Positions 43,192 to 52,075 of a DNA stretch of 64,000 nucleotides are shown piece by piece; position 1 is the stretch's first letter, and each line of letters opens with the position of its first letter. Source of the DNA: Caulobacter henricii (lineage in GTDB: Bacteria; Pseudomonadota; Alphaproteobacteria; Caulobacterales; Caulobacteraceae); NCBI RefSeq assembly GCF_001414055.1, contig NZ_CP013002.1, positions 1,178,001-1,242,000 on the forward strand, given 5' to 3'. Made by a program: the position numbers and the translations under genes. The notes beneath the pieces are model-generated. The model saw only the letters and a list, made by a program, of their open reading frames with translations, searched no databases and had not been told where the DNA came from.

Positions 43192-44430
43192 TCAGAGGCG
43201 CTCGATGATGATGGCCGGAGCCATGCCGCCGGCCGCGCACATGGTCACCAGGCCGCGCTTGAGGTCCCGGCGTTCCAGCTCGTCGAGGATCGTCCCGATC
43301 AGGATCGAGCCGGTCGCCCCGATGGGATGGCCGAGAGCCATGGCCCCGCCATTCACATTGACCTTGTCCCGGTCGAGGTTCAGGTCGCGGATGAACTTCT
43401 CAGCCACGACGGCAAAGGCCTCATTGATTTCCCAGAGATCGATGTCGTCGACTGTCAGTCCCGCCTTGGCCAGGACCTTGCGGGCGGCCGGGACCGGGGC
43501 ATTGAGCATCAGGGTCGGGCTGTCGCCGATGTTGGCCATGGCCACAACCCGCGCCCGGGGTTTCAGGCCATGGGCAGCGGCATAGGCGGGGGAGGCCAGC
43601 AGCACCGCTGCGGCACCATCGACGACGCCCGACGAATTGCCGGCGTGGTGCACGTGGGTGATTTTCAGATCTGGATAGACCTGGTGGATCAAACCGCCCA
43701 GGGTCGTGCCCGCCTCATCGATCGGCACGCCGGCCATCATTTCGAACGAGGCCTTCAGCTGGGACAGGCTCTCGAGGGTCGTCTGGGGGCGGGGAAACTC
43801 TTCCCGATCGAGGGCGACGCTGCCGTCCTCATGCAACACCGGCACCAGGGCGCGGTCGAAGCGTCCTTCGCGGATGGCCTGGTCGGCCCGCTGCTGACTG
43901 ACAACGGCCAGTTCGTCGAGAGCCTGCCGGGAAATGCCTTCAAGAGTGGCGATGGCGTCGGCGCAGACGCCCTGGTGGCTCTGCGGGTGCCGGGCGCGGA
44001 GGCGTAGATTGCCCGAGTCCAGCAAACCCGGCGAAGTCCGGTCCGCTGTCGCGGCCGTGTAGGACATCATCTCGGTTCCGCCGGCGATCACCAGATCCTC
44101 CATGCCGGACATGATCGAGGCCGCGGCAAGATTGACCGTGGTGATACCCGATCCGCAGAAGCGGTCGAGGGTCATGCCGCTGGCCCTGACGTCATAGCCG
44201 GCGTCAAGCGCAGCCATGCGACCCAGATCCCCTCCCTGCTTGCCACGCTGGGTGCTGGTGCCCCAGATGATGTCGTCGACCTCGGCGGTATTGAGACCGT
44301 TGCGGTCCGCCAGTGCCCTCAGGACGGTGGCCGCCAGATGCTGGGGATGAAAGTCTGCGAGGGCCCCCTTGCCGACCTTGCCGATGCCGCGGGGCGTGCG
44401 GCAGGCGTCAATGATGAGTGCTTCGGGCAT
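43192..44430 (-). CDS. Acetyl-CoA acetyltransferase (thiolase)
   Basis: 412-residue thiolase. Nucleophile Cys92 in TLDRFCGSGITTVN, the His of GGAMALGHPIGATG and the second Cys in LVTMCAAGGMAP are all present. It could run in beta-oxidation or acetoacetyl-CoA synthesis; the sequence alone does not decide, but acyl-CoA dehydrogenase and CoA-transferase genes lie within 10 kb. ATG at 44430 follows a strong ribosome site (AGGAGGAGG); the frame extends 40 codons further without family similarity. Confidence 0.93.
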   Translation of the reverse strand: MPEALIIDACRTPRGIGKVGKGALADFHPQHLAATVLRALADRNGLNTAEVDDIIWGTSTQRGKQGGDLGRMAALDAGYDVRASGMTLDRFCGSGITTVNLAAASIMSGMEDLVIAGGTEMMSYTAATADRTSPGLLDSGNLRLRARHPQSHQGVCADAIATLEGISRQALDELAVVSQQRADQAIREGRFDRALVPVLHEDGSVALDREEFPRPQTTLESLSQLKASFEMMAGVPIDEAGTTLGGLIHQVYPDLKITHVHHAGNSSGVVDGAAAVLLASPAYAAAHGLKPRARVVAMANIGDSPTLMLNAPVPAARKVLAKAGLTVDDIDLWEINEAFAVVAEKFIRDLNLDRDKVNVNGGAMALGHPIGATGSILIGTILDELERRDLKRGLVTMCAAGGMAPAIIIERL

Positions 44431-44767
44431 GCGGCCTCCTCCTGATCTTTGGGCCGCTAAACGCGTCGAGGCGGTGCGGCGGCAGAATGAAACGGGCGGC
44501 GCCCTTGGGGCAGTCCAGCGCAAACTTGCGCCTCCCGGGGGCAGGGCCATGCCAGGTCAGGACTCAAGAAGGCTGGCTGCAAGTCCTTCGCTGTATTCTG
44601 GCGGCCATGCTGCCTTGGTTCCGTCCGGCGATGCCGGAGTTTCCTTCGAATGCCCCGGGACGCGCGCATCGAGACCATGCAGATTGGGCGGTGACGGCAG
44701 GTGAGGGCGGATTCGGCCATTGGCACCGCCATTCGATGCTCGAGTCGGCTAGAGGGAGGAGTTGTTC
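44431..44767. other. Divergent intergenic region, thiolase / TonB-dependent receptor
   Basis: 337 bp without a convincing gene. Cobalamin and other riboswitch cores were looked for and not seen. An in-frame TAG at 44750 and a strong AGGGAGGAG at 44753-44761 precede the receptor start. Confidence 0.5.
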
Positions 44768-46774
44768 GTGCCTGTTGATCTGCCGCCGCCAGCCCTGGCT
44801 CCTGTCGTCGTGACGGCAGCGCGTTTCCCACCGCGTCTGGGCGATTCCGCCTTTTCCGGGCTGCGGATCAGTGAGGCAGACTTGGCCTCTGCCACGCGGG
44901 TCGATGAGGCGCTCAGCCGGACACCGGGCGTTTCGCTCTTTCGGCGCGCGTCCAGCCTGGCGGCCAATCCCACGACCCAGGGGATCAGCCTGAGGGCGAT
45001 GGCCCCTTCTGGGGCGGGCCGAACCCTGGTTCTGCTCGACGGCGTTCCCCTGAACGACCCCTTTGGGGGCTGGGTGATCTGGTCACAGCTGGCGCCGGAG
45101 GCCCTGTCCGGCATCGACATCATCCGCGGCGCGGGGGCCGGTCCCTACGGCGCTGGGGCATTGACCGGCGTCATCGCCCTGCGGGAGCGTGACACCGGCA
45201 CGGCGGTGGACCTTGCAACGGGACGTTTCGGATCGAACCGGGTGTCAGCGGTCGGCACGGGTCGGGTCGGCAGGGTCCAGGTGTTCGCCAGCGGGGCGCT
45301 GGACCGAAGTGACGGCTACAGACCCGTGCGTGGCCCGGCACGGGGCGCGGCAGACCGTCTCGCTGATCTTGATGCCCGCAGTGCGGCCCTTCGGCTCGAC
45401 GCCCCTCTGGGGGAGACAAAATTGTCCGTGCGCCTGGGCCATTTCTACGAAGATCGAGGGGCAGGTCTGGCCGGTGCCCGCTCGAGGGCCTCAGGCGATT
45501 CGTTCAGTGCGACCCTGGTGCAGGATCCGGCACCGACCGGCTTGGGCTGGCGGCTACAGGCCTGGCGGCGTGAGAGCGATCTGGCCAACAGCTCAGTCTC
45601 CGTCTCGGCCAATCGCGCCATGACGACGCCTGCCAATGACCAGTATGCCACGCCGGCGACGGGCCAGGGGGTCAATGCGGCCCTGCGGTGGGCCGCCGAC
45701 GCGTTCGAGGGCGAAATCGGGCTGGACGCGCGCCAGGCCGAAGGCGAGGTGAATGAACGCTTTCGCTATCTGAACGGCGCCTTCACCCGCGTGCGCCGGG
45801 CTGGCGGCGAAACGGCGGTCGCCGGACTCTATGCTGAGGGCAGCTGGACGAATGATCGGTGGCTGCTGGCCGGCGGTCTGCGCCTGGATCGCTGGACCTC
45901 CAGTGGGGGCCTTCGGATTGAGTCCGATGCGGCCTCCGGCGCAGTAGTCCTCTCCGAGCGGTCGGCGGATCGCGACGGGCAGGTCATCTCGGCCCGCATG
46001 GGCTTTTTACGTCATCTGGGCGAGGGACGGGCGCTCAGGTTCGCGGGCTATAGCGGCTTTCGCCCCCCCACCCTGAACGAACTGCACCGCCCGTTCCGGG
46101 TCGGCAATGACCTCACCGAGGCCAATCCTGCCCTGCAGCCTGAGCGGCTGTTTGGGGTCGAGGCCGGAGTGTCCCGTCAGGAGCAGTGGAGCCTGCTGGA
46201 GGCGACAGCCTTCTGGAACCGGATCGAGGATCCCATTGCCAATGTCACGCTGGGCGCGGGTCCGGCGACTTTCCCGCGCGCCGGTTTCGTACCGGCGGGC
46301 GGTGTGCTGCGTGAACGGCGCAATACAGGCGCGATCTCGGCGATCGGGCTTGAGGCGCGCGCCACCGGCAAACTGGGTGAGGCCATCGCAGTGCGGGCAG
46401 CCCTGTCGATCACGGACGCCCGGGTCGCCGGCGGCGCGGCGGCTCCGCAGCTCACCGGCAAGCGGCCCGCCCAGGCCCCGATCTGGAGCGGGACTACAGG
46501 CCTGACATGGCGTGTTTCTCAGCCCCTCAGCCTTGCTGCCGACCTGGTCTGGGAGGGCAAGCGCTTCGAAGATGACCTGAACAGCCGTGTCCTTGGCGCG
46601 GGGCTCAGGCTTGATGCCCGTGCGGACTGGCGACTTTCCCGCTCCGTCCTGGCCTATCTGGCCGCCGACAACCTGCTGGATGAGTCGATGGCAACCTCAC
46701 GGACAGCGGACGGCGTGGAGGGCCTAACCGCGCCGCGTATGGTCCGCCTGGGGCTGAGGGTGGTTCTGGATTAG
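44768..46774 (+). CDS. TonB-dependent outer-membrane receptor
   Basis: 668 residues. TonB-box-like APVVVTA near residue 12, a plug domain to about 140 (RVDEALSRTPGVSLFRR, GRTLVLLDGVPLNDPFGGW, IDIIRGAGAGPYGAGALTG) and a barrel ending in RMVRLGLRVVLD with the expected terminal hydrophobic pattern. Ligand unknown. GTG at 44768 follows AGGAG by six bases; an in-frame TAG at 44750 rules out an upstream start. The product therefore has no signal peptide, which an outer-membrane protein needs. Either the 5' end is damaged or a frameshift hides it. Confidence 0.85.
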   Translation: MPVDLPPPALAPVVVTAARFPPRLGDSAFSGLRISEADLASATRVDEALSRTPGVSLFRRASSLAANPTTQGISLRAMAPSGAGRTLVLLDGVPLNDPFGGWVIWSQLAPEALSGIDIIRGAGAGPYGAGALTGVIALRERDTGTAVDLATGRFGSNRVSAVGTGRVGRVQVFASGALDRSDGYRPVRGPARGAADRLADLDARSAALRLDAPLGETKLSVRLGHFYEDRGAGLAGARSRASGDSFSATLVQDPAPTGLGWRLQAWRRESDLANSSVSVSANRAMTTPANDQYATPATGQGVNAALRWAADAFEGEIGLDARQAEGEVNERFRYLNGAFTRVRRAGGETAVAGLYAEGSWTNDRWLLAGGLRLDRWTSSGGLRIESDAASGAVVLSERSADRDGQVISARMGFLRHLGEGRALRFAGYSGFRPPTLNELHRPFRVGNDLTEANPALQPERLFGVEAGVSRQEQWSLLEATAFWNRIEDPIANVTLGAGPATFPRAGFVPAGGVLRERRNTGAISAIGLEARATGKLGEAIAVRAALSITDARVAGGAAAPQLTGKRPAQAPIWSGTTGLTWRVSQPLSLAADLVWEGKRFEDDLNSRVLGAGLRLDARADWRLSRSVLAYLAADNLLDESMATSRTADGVEGLTAPRMVRLGLRVVLD

Positions 46775-48111
46775 CCCTTGGTTTCCTGGGCCTGGATCAC
46801 GGCCCTGGCCGTGTGAGCCGCCTGCACGCGGATATCCGGGACGGCCGTGACTTCCCAGAAGGCACCGCGGGTCACCGGCCCAACTGCGAACAGGTTCCGG
46901 TGCGACGTCCCATCACCTTTGATGAGCCGCCCCTCCTGATCGACGTCCAGGCCAAGCCCCAGGGCGTCGCCGCGCGCCAGACCGTTTGTGCACAGAGAGG
47001 CCAGCAGTTGGTCCTTGTGGGTCATGATGGTGGCCGCCGGGCCTGTACAGTTGATGGCACGACCGATTGCCAGGGTCTGAATGTCCCGACGCCCGCGCGG
47101 CCGCCAGCGCAGTTGTAGCCCTGTGGCCCCCAAGGTCAGACTCTCAATCCGGCCGGTCAAATGGGTGAGGGTGCCGGTGTCCAAGAGCGTCTGGATGCGC
47201 TGAGCGACGTCTGGGGCCAGTCGATGGCGGTGGGCATCCCAATAGGGCCGGGCATGGCGCAGGAAGCGGCGCCGCTGAGTGGGGTCCCAGGCACCCCAGA
47301 TCGCTGGGGTATAGGGGCGTAGAGCGTCAATGGCTTCTCGCCAACCCAGACGGCGGGCTTCGGATTTCAGCCAGACGAGAAGGGTCGTCAGCGGCGCGCC
47401 AACAGGCGGTGTTTGCGATTCGACGGGCGTGGTCGCGGCGTGGGCCAGTGGTGCCAGGCCGCGGCGTGACAAGGCGATCAAGGGCCTGTCAGGAGCGGCC
47501 TGGGACTGGCTGAGGGCGACATCGACCATGGTCAGACCAGAACCGATCAGCAGAATCGGCAACGCATTCGTGGCGGAGTCCTCCGGCTCAAGCGCCCAGG
47601 GATCTGGGTGGTAGATCTGGCTCCTGGCCACAGGGTCGTCGATTCCATCTGGTCTTGCCGGGGGCGGATTGCCCGGAGCCAGGACCACCGCGTCCACAGC
47701 CTCTGACGGTCCATGGGCATAGTCCAGCCGCCAGCCGCTGCCGTCTGGGCGCAGTCCTATGGCTTCCCCAGCCGCCAGTGACAGTCGGTCATCGGCCTCT
47801 GTGGCCTCTTTCAGCAGGCCTTGCAGATAGAGGCCGTATTCGCTCCTGCGGGCAAAGGCCCCTGCCTCCGGTCGGTGCCGGGCCAGCCAGCGCGCAAAAT
47901 GGTCCGGCTCATCGGGCCAGGCGCTCATGTTGCCAGCCCGCACATTGAGCAGATGGTCGGGATTGGCAGTCCCGTAGGCGAGGCCCCGGCCGAAGTTCGC
48001 CGTCTTTTCGATCAGACGCACGCGCACGGTACCCGCTCGCAACAGATGCAGGGCCGTCATCAGGCCACTGAAGCCACTGCCAATGACAGCGACGCGAGGG
48101 GGAGGGGGCAT
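46771..48111 (-). CDS. FAD/NAD(P)-binding protein, YdhS-like
   Basis: 446-residue flavoprotein of the FAD-NAD(P)-binding family that includes E. coli YdhS. The Rossmann FAD motif is at the start (RVAVIGSGFSGLMTALHLL), followed by NFGRGLAYGT, DHLLNVRAGNMSAW and the late NLFAVGPVTRGAFWEVTAVPDIR. The reaction is unknown. ATG at 48111 is chosen because the FAD motif starts directly after; no clear ribosome site is seen. Upstream, CCTAC-TTTTTTT-GTAG is a possible operator. The 3' end overlaps the convergent receptor gene by 4 bp, a hint but no proof of joint function. Confidence 0.82.
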   Translation of the reverse strand: MPPPPRVAVIGSGFSGLMTALHLLRAGTVRVRLIEKTANFGRGLAYGTANPDHLLNVRAGNMSAWPDEPDHFARWLARHRPEAGAFARRSEYGLYLQGLLKEATEADDRLSLAAGEAIGLRPDGSGWRLDYAHGPSEAVDAVVLAPGNPPPARPDGIDDPVARSQIYHPDPWALEPEDSATNALPILLIGSGLTMVDVALSQSQAAPDRPLIALSRRGLAPLAHAATTPVESQTPPVGAPLTTLLVWLKSEARRLGWREAIDALRPYTPAIWGAWDPTQRRRFLRHARPYWDAHRHRLAPDVAQRIQTLLDTGTLTHLTGRIESLTLGATGLQLRWRPRGRRDIQTLAIGRAINCTGPAATIMTHKDQLLASLCTNGLARGDALGLGLDVDQEGRLIKGDGTSHRNLFAVGPVTRGAFWEVTAVPDIRVQAAHTARAVIQAQETKG

Positions 48112-48264
48112 GTTAAATTCTACAAAAAAAGTAGGATATTGATCCTTGTCCCGGAATTCGCGCCTTGGCGCAAGCGAACGGCGGTCAACTCGTGACTGCT
48201 GCCGCAAGACACTCCAGCCTGCCAGATGGTGAAATCCGGCAAGTCAGGGGCTTTGGGTTGGGAA

Positions 48265-48669
48265 TTAATGTGTCTCTTCGACCATGGCGCGGACCAGGTC
48301 GACCACCCGCCGCCGCAAACGCCGGTCATCCAGCTTCGGGAACAGGGCGGCCAGTTCCAGGCCTTCTGGGGTGGAAACGAACTCTGTCATGCGTCGGGCA
48401 AGGCCGTCGTCCGGGCCGTCGTCAGTTTCCTCAAGGCCCTCGAAGAAATAGGAAACGGGTGCCTGAAGCAGACGGGCGGCGTCAAAAAGCTTTGAGGCGC
48501 TAATGCGGTTGGAGCCGCGCTCATACTTTTGGATCTGCTGAAATGTAATGCCCAGGGCAACGGCGACCTGCGTCTGACTGAGCCCCATGACCTTGCGCCG
48601 AATCCTGAGGCGGGAGCCGACGTAGAGGTCGACGGGATGTGCCAGGTCGGCGGGGGGCTTTCCGTTCAT
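48265..48669 (-). CDS. XRE-family HTH transcriptional regulator
   Basis: 134 residues. A Cro/C1-type helix-turn-helix at about 19-72 (RLRIRRKVMGLSQTQVAVALGITFQQIQKYERGSNRISASKLFDAA), here quoted in part by key residues S/T-Q-Q-Y-E-R, followed by a short helical tail. Many Caulobacterales carry near-identical small regulators, some in cell-cycle control, but this one cannot be tied to a target. It is divergent from thiO and transcribed towards the flavoprotein gene. Confidence 0.88.
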   Translation of the reverse strand: MNGKPPADLAHPVDLYVGSRLRIRRKVMGLSQTQVAVALGITFQQIQKYERGSNRISASKLFDAARLLQAPVSYFFEGLEETDDGPDDGLARRMTEFVSTPEGLELAALFPKLDDRRLRRRVVDLVRAMVEETH

Positions 48670-48883
48670 GCCAATTCATTCCTTCCGGCGGCGCGGACCA
48701 AAGCTTCCTGCGGGAGAGCGACGCCACCGGAGACCTGAGGATAACCTCACATCACTGTCATAGTCACGTCTGCGCAGCAGGGCTGCGTCAATGCGCGTCA
48801 GGGTGGCACCAGCGGATCGGGTTGGACGAAACTTCTGCCGGCAAGGGCTTGACCTTTGGAAGCCCGGGAGGTGATTGCGCCGC

Positions 48884-49918
48884 ATGGGAGCTTTGTCAGT
48901 CGCGCGGATCGCGGTGGCCGGCGCCGGGGCCTTTGGGTCGGCGACAGCCCTGGTCCTTGCGCGCGCGGGATTTGCCGTCTCGGTCTTTGACCCGACATCG
49001 CCGGGCGAAACTGCATCGGGCGTTGCTGCGGGTATGCTCGCACCGGCCAGTGAAGCGCTGTTTGATGAGGCCTCATCGCCGCACCTGGCCTTGCTGCAGA
49101 GGGCACGTGACCATTGGCCGGATTTCGCCGGCGGCCTGGACCTTGAGATCAGCCGTCACGGTGTTCGTATTGAAGGCGACCCGGCCTGGCTCTCCGGGAT
49201 TGAAGCAAGGCGCAAGGCCCTGGGCTTGCCCGGCGATCTGGCCGCGGACGGTGCGCTGGTTCTGGCCGAAGACTGGCGACTGGACGCCCCGGCGGCCTTG
49301 GCGGCGCTGAGGGCTGCCGCAATCGGCCTGGGCGTCCGGTTCGAGTCGGTCTCGGTCTCCGGCTACAAGAAAGGCGTTCTGAACCTCTCGGACGGGCGCT
49401 CGCAGCCCTTTGAGACGCTTGTCCTGGCGACAGGTGCATCGCTCCGGGATGGCAGCCTGGCACCCGAGACCGCTGTGCTGAAGCCGATCAAGGGTCAGAT
49501 CCTGAACCTGGACAAGGGCCCCGGGGCCGGGGCTGTCATCCGGGGGGCGGGCGTCTATCTTTGCCCCGGCGCATCAATGATCGTCGGCGCGACCATGGAG
49601 CATGGACGGGACGATCCCTGTCCTGATCCGGTGGTCACAGCCCCTTTGCTCAAGGCCGCCACGGCCCTGCGCCCCGAGCTGGCTTCGGCCTCCGTGATTA
49701 CCCGGGTCGGCGTGCGGGCCTCGACGCCCGACGGCTTGCCTCTGGTGGGCTGGAGCGTCACTGCGGGCGTCATGCTGGCGGTCGGGGCCAGGCGCAACGG
49801 CTGGCTGCTGGCACCGCTTGTGGCGGATCTGGTCGCAGCGTATCTGACAGGCAAGGACCCGGGACCGGAAGCGGCAATGCTCGATGCGCGCCGTTTCAAT
49901 CGAGAGCCCGAGGCATAG
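48884..49918 (+). CDS. thiO: FAD-dependent glycine oxidase-type protein ThiO
   Basis: 344-residue DAO-family flavoprotein. The FAD motif AVAGAGAFGSATALVLARAG is at the N-terminus, with SGVAAGMLAPASEA, a feature of ThiO, then LKPIKGQILNL and the closing TPDGLPLVGW and GARRNGWLLAPLVADL. ThiO makes iminoglycine for the thiazole of thiamine. The thiG/thiS neighbours usual for it are not here and no TPP riboswitch is seen, so another D-amino-acid or glycine oxidase role is possible. ATG at 48884 lies 9 bases after GGAGGTGA. Confidence 0.8.
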   Translation: MGALSVARIAVAGAGAFGSATALVLARAGFAVSVFDPTSPGETASGVAAGMLAPASEALFDEASSPHLALLQRARDHWPDFAGGLDLEISRHGVRIEGDPAWLSGIEARRKALGLPGDLAADGALVLAEDWRLDAPAALAALRAAAIGLGVRFESVSVSGYKKGVLNLSDGRSQPFETLVLATGASLRDGSLAPETAVLKPIKGQILNLDKGPGAGAVIRGAGVYLCPGASMIVGATMEHGRDDPCPDPVVTAPLLKAATALRPELASASVITRVGVRASTPDGLPLVGWSVTAGVMLAVGARRNGWLLAPLVADLVAAYLTGKDPGPEAAMLDARRFNREPEA

Positions 49919-49934
49919 GCAAGCAGGGGAACAG

Positions 49935-51098
49935 ATGTCCGGATTTTGGCTGACCGACGAGCAGGAAGCGATCCGCGATGGAGTTGCGAAACTTTGCGCG
50001 GGCTTTGACGACGACTATTGGCGGCGTACCGACGAAACGGGTCAGTTTCCGGAAGAGTTTGTCGCGGCGATCGCCGAAGGCGGCTGGCTGGGCGTGGCCA
50101 TGCCCGAAAGCGTCGGCGGTGCCGGACTGGGCCTGACCGAAGCCTCGATCATGATGCAGGCCGTAACCGAGTCGGGTGCCGGCTTCTCGGGCGCATCGGC
50201 GATCCACCTCAACATCTTCGGCCCAATGCCGATCGTGAAGTTCGGCACGGATGAGCAGCGCGCCCGGCACCTGCCACGCCTGATCTCGGGTCAGGACAAG
50301 ATGTGCTTTGCCGTCACTGAACCCAATTCGGGCCTCGACACCTCGAGCCTGGAAACCCGGGCCGAGAAGGTTGACGGTGGCTACAGGCTGAATGGCCGTA
50401 AGATCTGGACCACGGGTGCCCAGCGCGCCAACAAGATCCTGATCATCGCCCGTACAACCCCCAAGGATCAGTGCGCGAAGCCGACCCAGGGGCTCAGCCT
50501 GTTCTACACGGATCGCGAGAAGATCGAGGCCAAGCCGATCCCGAAGATGGGGCGCAAGGCGGTCGAGTGTAACATGCTCTTCATAGAGGACCTGTTCGTG
50601 CCGGACGAGGACCTGGTGGGCGAGGAGGGCAAGGGCTTCGCCTACCTCCTGCATGGCCTGAACCCTGAACGCGTCCTGTTTGCCGTCGAGGCCATCGGGC
50701 TGGGCCGCGCGGCCCTTGCCAAGGCCACGACCTATGCCAAGGAGCGGGTCGTGTTCGGTCGGCCCATCGGCCAGAACCAGGGCGTCGCCCACCCGCTGGC
50801 CCGGTCCTGGGCCGAGCTGGAAGCCGCCAATCTCCTCGCCTTCAAGGCCGCGGCGCTCTACGACCTCGGCAAGGACTGTGGAGCCGAGGCCAATGCTTCG
50901 AAGTATCTCGGGGCCGAGGCCGGCTTCACGGCCTGCGAGAACGCCGTCCTCGCCCATGGCGGCATGGGTTACGCCAAGGAGTATGACGTCGAGCGATACT
51001 TCCGCGAGGCCATGATCGCCCGGATTGCCCCGATCAGCCGCGAGATGATCCTCAACTTCATCGCAGAGCGCGTTCTGGGCCTGCCCAAGAGCTACTGA
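49935..51098 (+). CDS. Acyl-CoA dehydrogenase
   Basis: 387-residue FAD enzyme of the acyl-CoA dehydrogenase family, catalysing the first oxidation of an acyl-CoA. N-terminal helical domain, then the FAD/substrate motif MCFAVTEPNSGLDTSSLETRA and KIWTTGAQRA, and the C-terminal helices with ERVVFGRPIGQNQGVAHPLA and AHGGMGYAKEYDVERYFREA, whose HGG-G-Y-x-x-E pattern fits the active-site region. Chain-length specificity is unknown. AGGGGA precedes ATG 49935. It lies 17 bp after thiO on the same strand. Confidence 0.92.
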   Translation: MSGFWLTDEQEAIRDGVAKLCAGFDDDYWRRTDETGQFPEEFVAAIAEGGWLGVAMPESVGGAGLGLTEASIMMQAVTESGAGFSGASAIHLNIFGPMPIVKFGTDEQRARHLPRLISGQDKMCFAVTEPNSGLDTSSLETRAEKVDGGYRLNGRKIWTTGAQRANKILIIARTTPKDQCAKPTQGLSLFYTDREKIEAKPIPKMGRKAVECNMLFIEDLFVPDEDLVGEEGKGFAYLLHGLNPERVLFAVEAIGLGRAALAKATTYAKERVVFGRPIGQNQGVAHPLARSWAELEAANLLAFKAAALYDLGKDCGAEANASKYLGAEAGFTACENAVLAHGGMGYAKEYDVERYFREAMIARIAPISREMILNFIAERVLGLPKSY

Positions 51099-51167
51099 CA
51101 GGTCATCGGCCGGACCATCAGGGATGGTCCGGCCGTTACCGCCGCCTGGGTCCCGTGCAGGGTCAAG

Positions 51168-51872
51168 TTACAGGCTGAAGCGGATGGGAATGCGCACCGT
51201 GGCACCGTCGATGGTCTGGCCGTCCTCGGTTTGCGGGCTCATGCGGAAAAAGCGCGACAGTTTCAGAGCCGCGTCGCCAAAGCCTTCACCGACCGGCGTC
51301 TCCGAAATGATCATGCAGTTGCGAACCGAGCCGTTGGCAGAGACCGCGCAGCTCAGCGTCGCGCTGCCCGAGATTTCGCGACGGGCCGCGCTGTCGGGAT
51401 AGTAGCGCGCCAGATCCCCGGCCGAGGGTTTGCGTAGCCAGGACGCTCCTGTGATTACCCTGGGCCGAGGCGGGAGGGGCTGTGCCTCCTGGGGTGGATC
51501 GGCGGTGAGGGTCGGTGGGCCTGCAGGGCCAGGGGGCGACAGGATGTCCGGCGGCGCGATGGGAAGGGTCACCGGTGGCGTGAAAGGCGTTTGCACGGGC
51601 AGGTGCAGGGGAATCGGGTTTGAAGGCGCGGGCTCGACCGTCTGGGGTGGCGGCGGTGGCGGTTCGATCCACGGGGGCTGTAGGGCGATGATGGGATCTT
51701 CGACCGCCTCCCGCAGAGGGATCACGGACCTTTGGTAGGCCAGGTAGGCGATCAGTCCGAGATGCACGACAGCGGATGCGCCGAGAGCAAGGACCAGCAC
51801 CCTCGAGGGCTTGCGAGGACCTCGTGCTGGTCCTGTAAAGCCGGAGTCATGGGAATTGAGCGCGATGGCCAT
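51168..51872 (-). CDS. Energy transducer TonB (second copy)
   Basis: 234 residues: anchor helix at about 25-45 ([22 protein letters not shown]), a proline-rich spacer with [13 protein letters not shown], and a C-terminal TonB domain ([20 protein letters not shown] … [13 protein letters not shown]). That domain closely parallels the TonB at 42187-42915. No exbB/exbD lies beside it, so it must share those of the first operon or others. ATG at 51872 has GGGAG seven bases upstream; an ATG seven codons earlier is less likely. Upstream, CTGTAA repeats may regulate it. Confidence 0.92.
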   Translation of the reverse strand: MAIALNSHDSGFTGPARGPRKPSRVLVLALGASAVVHLGLIAYLAYQRSVIPLREAVEDPIIALQPPWIEPPPPPPQTVEPAPSNPIPLHLPVQTPFTPPVTLPIAPPDILSPPGPAGPPTLTADPPQEAQPLPPRPRVITGASWLRKPSAGDLARYYPDSAARREISGSATLSCAVSANGSVRNCMIISETPVGEGFGDAALKLSRFFRMSPQTEDGQTIDGATVRIPIRFSL

Positions 51873-51898
51873 GTTGATCTCCCTTATGAACATTACGA

Positions 51899-51982
51899 CT
51901 GTAAGTTCAGATCATCACGGCTTGTATGGGCTGTAAATTGACAATCGTAATCTATCGCCGATAATTTGTACGTCTGTAATTT
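51899..51982. promoter_or_regulatory. Three CTGTAA-N-TT repeats upstream of the second tonB
   Basis: CTGTAAGTT (51899), CTGTAAATT (51931) and CTGTAATTT (51974) sit in the same orientation, 32 and 43 bp apart, in an AT-rich divergent promoter region. They could bind a regulator; none is identified. Confidence 0.4.
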
Positions 51983-52036
51983 TGCTGATGTCCGGGGTGC
52001 GGCAGTTTGTGCGGCGGGCGCGTCAGGCCAACGAGG

Positions 52037-52052
52037 TTAATCGCCGATTAAC
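52037..52052. promoter_or_regulatory. CtrA box, TTAA-N7-TTAAC
   Basis: TTAATCGCCGATTAAC matches the full CtrA consensus exactly and lies within the perfect inverted repeat GGTTAATCG-C-CGATTAACC. It ends 23 bp before the transglycosylase ATG, close enough to overlap the promoter, predicting cell-cycle control. Confidence 0.78.
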
Positions 52053-52075
52053 CATGATCGTTCAGGCATGGTCCT

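Noticed and set aside
44431..44767. Cobalamin riboswitch before the TonB-dependent receptor
   Set aside because: The B12-box (GCCACTG) and its partner elements are not present on the coding strand.
48686..48883. TPP riboswitch upstream of thiO
   Set aside because: ACCTGAGGATAACCTCAC looked suggestive, but the CTGAGA and GCGTAGGGA cores of the THI element are absent.
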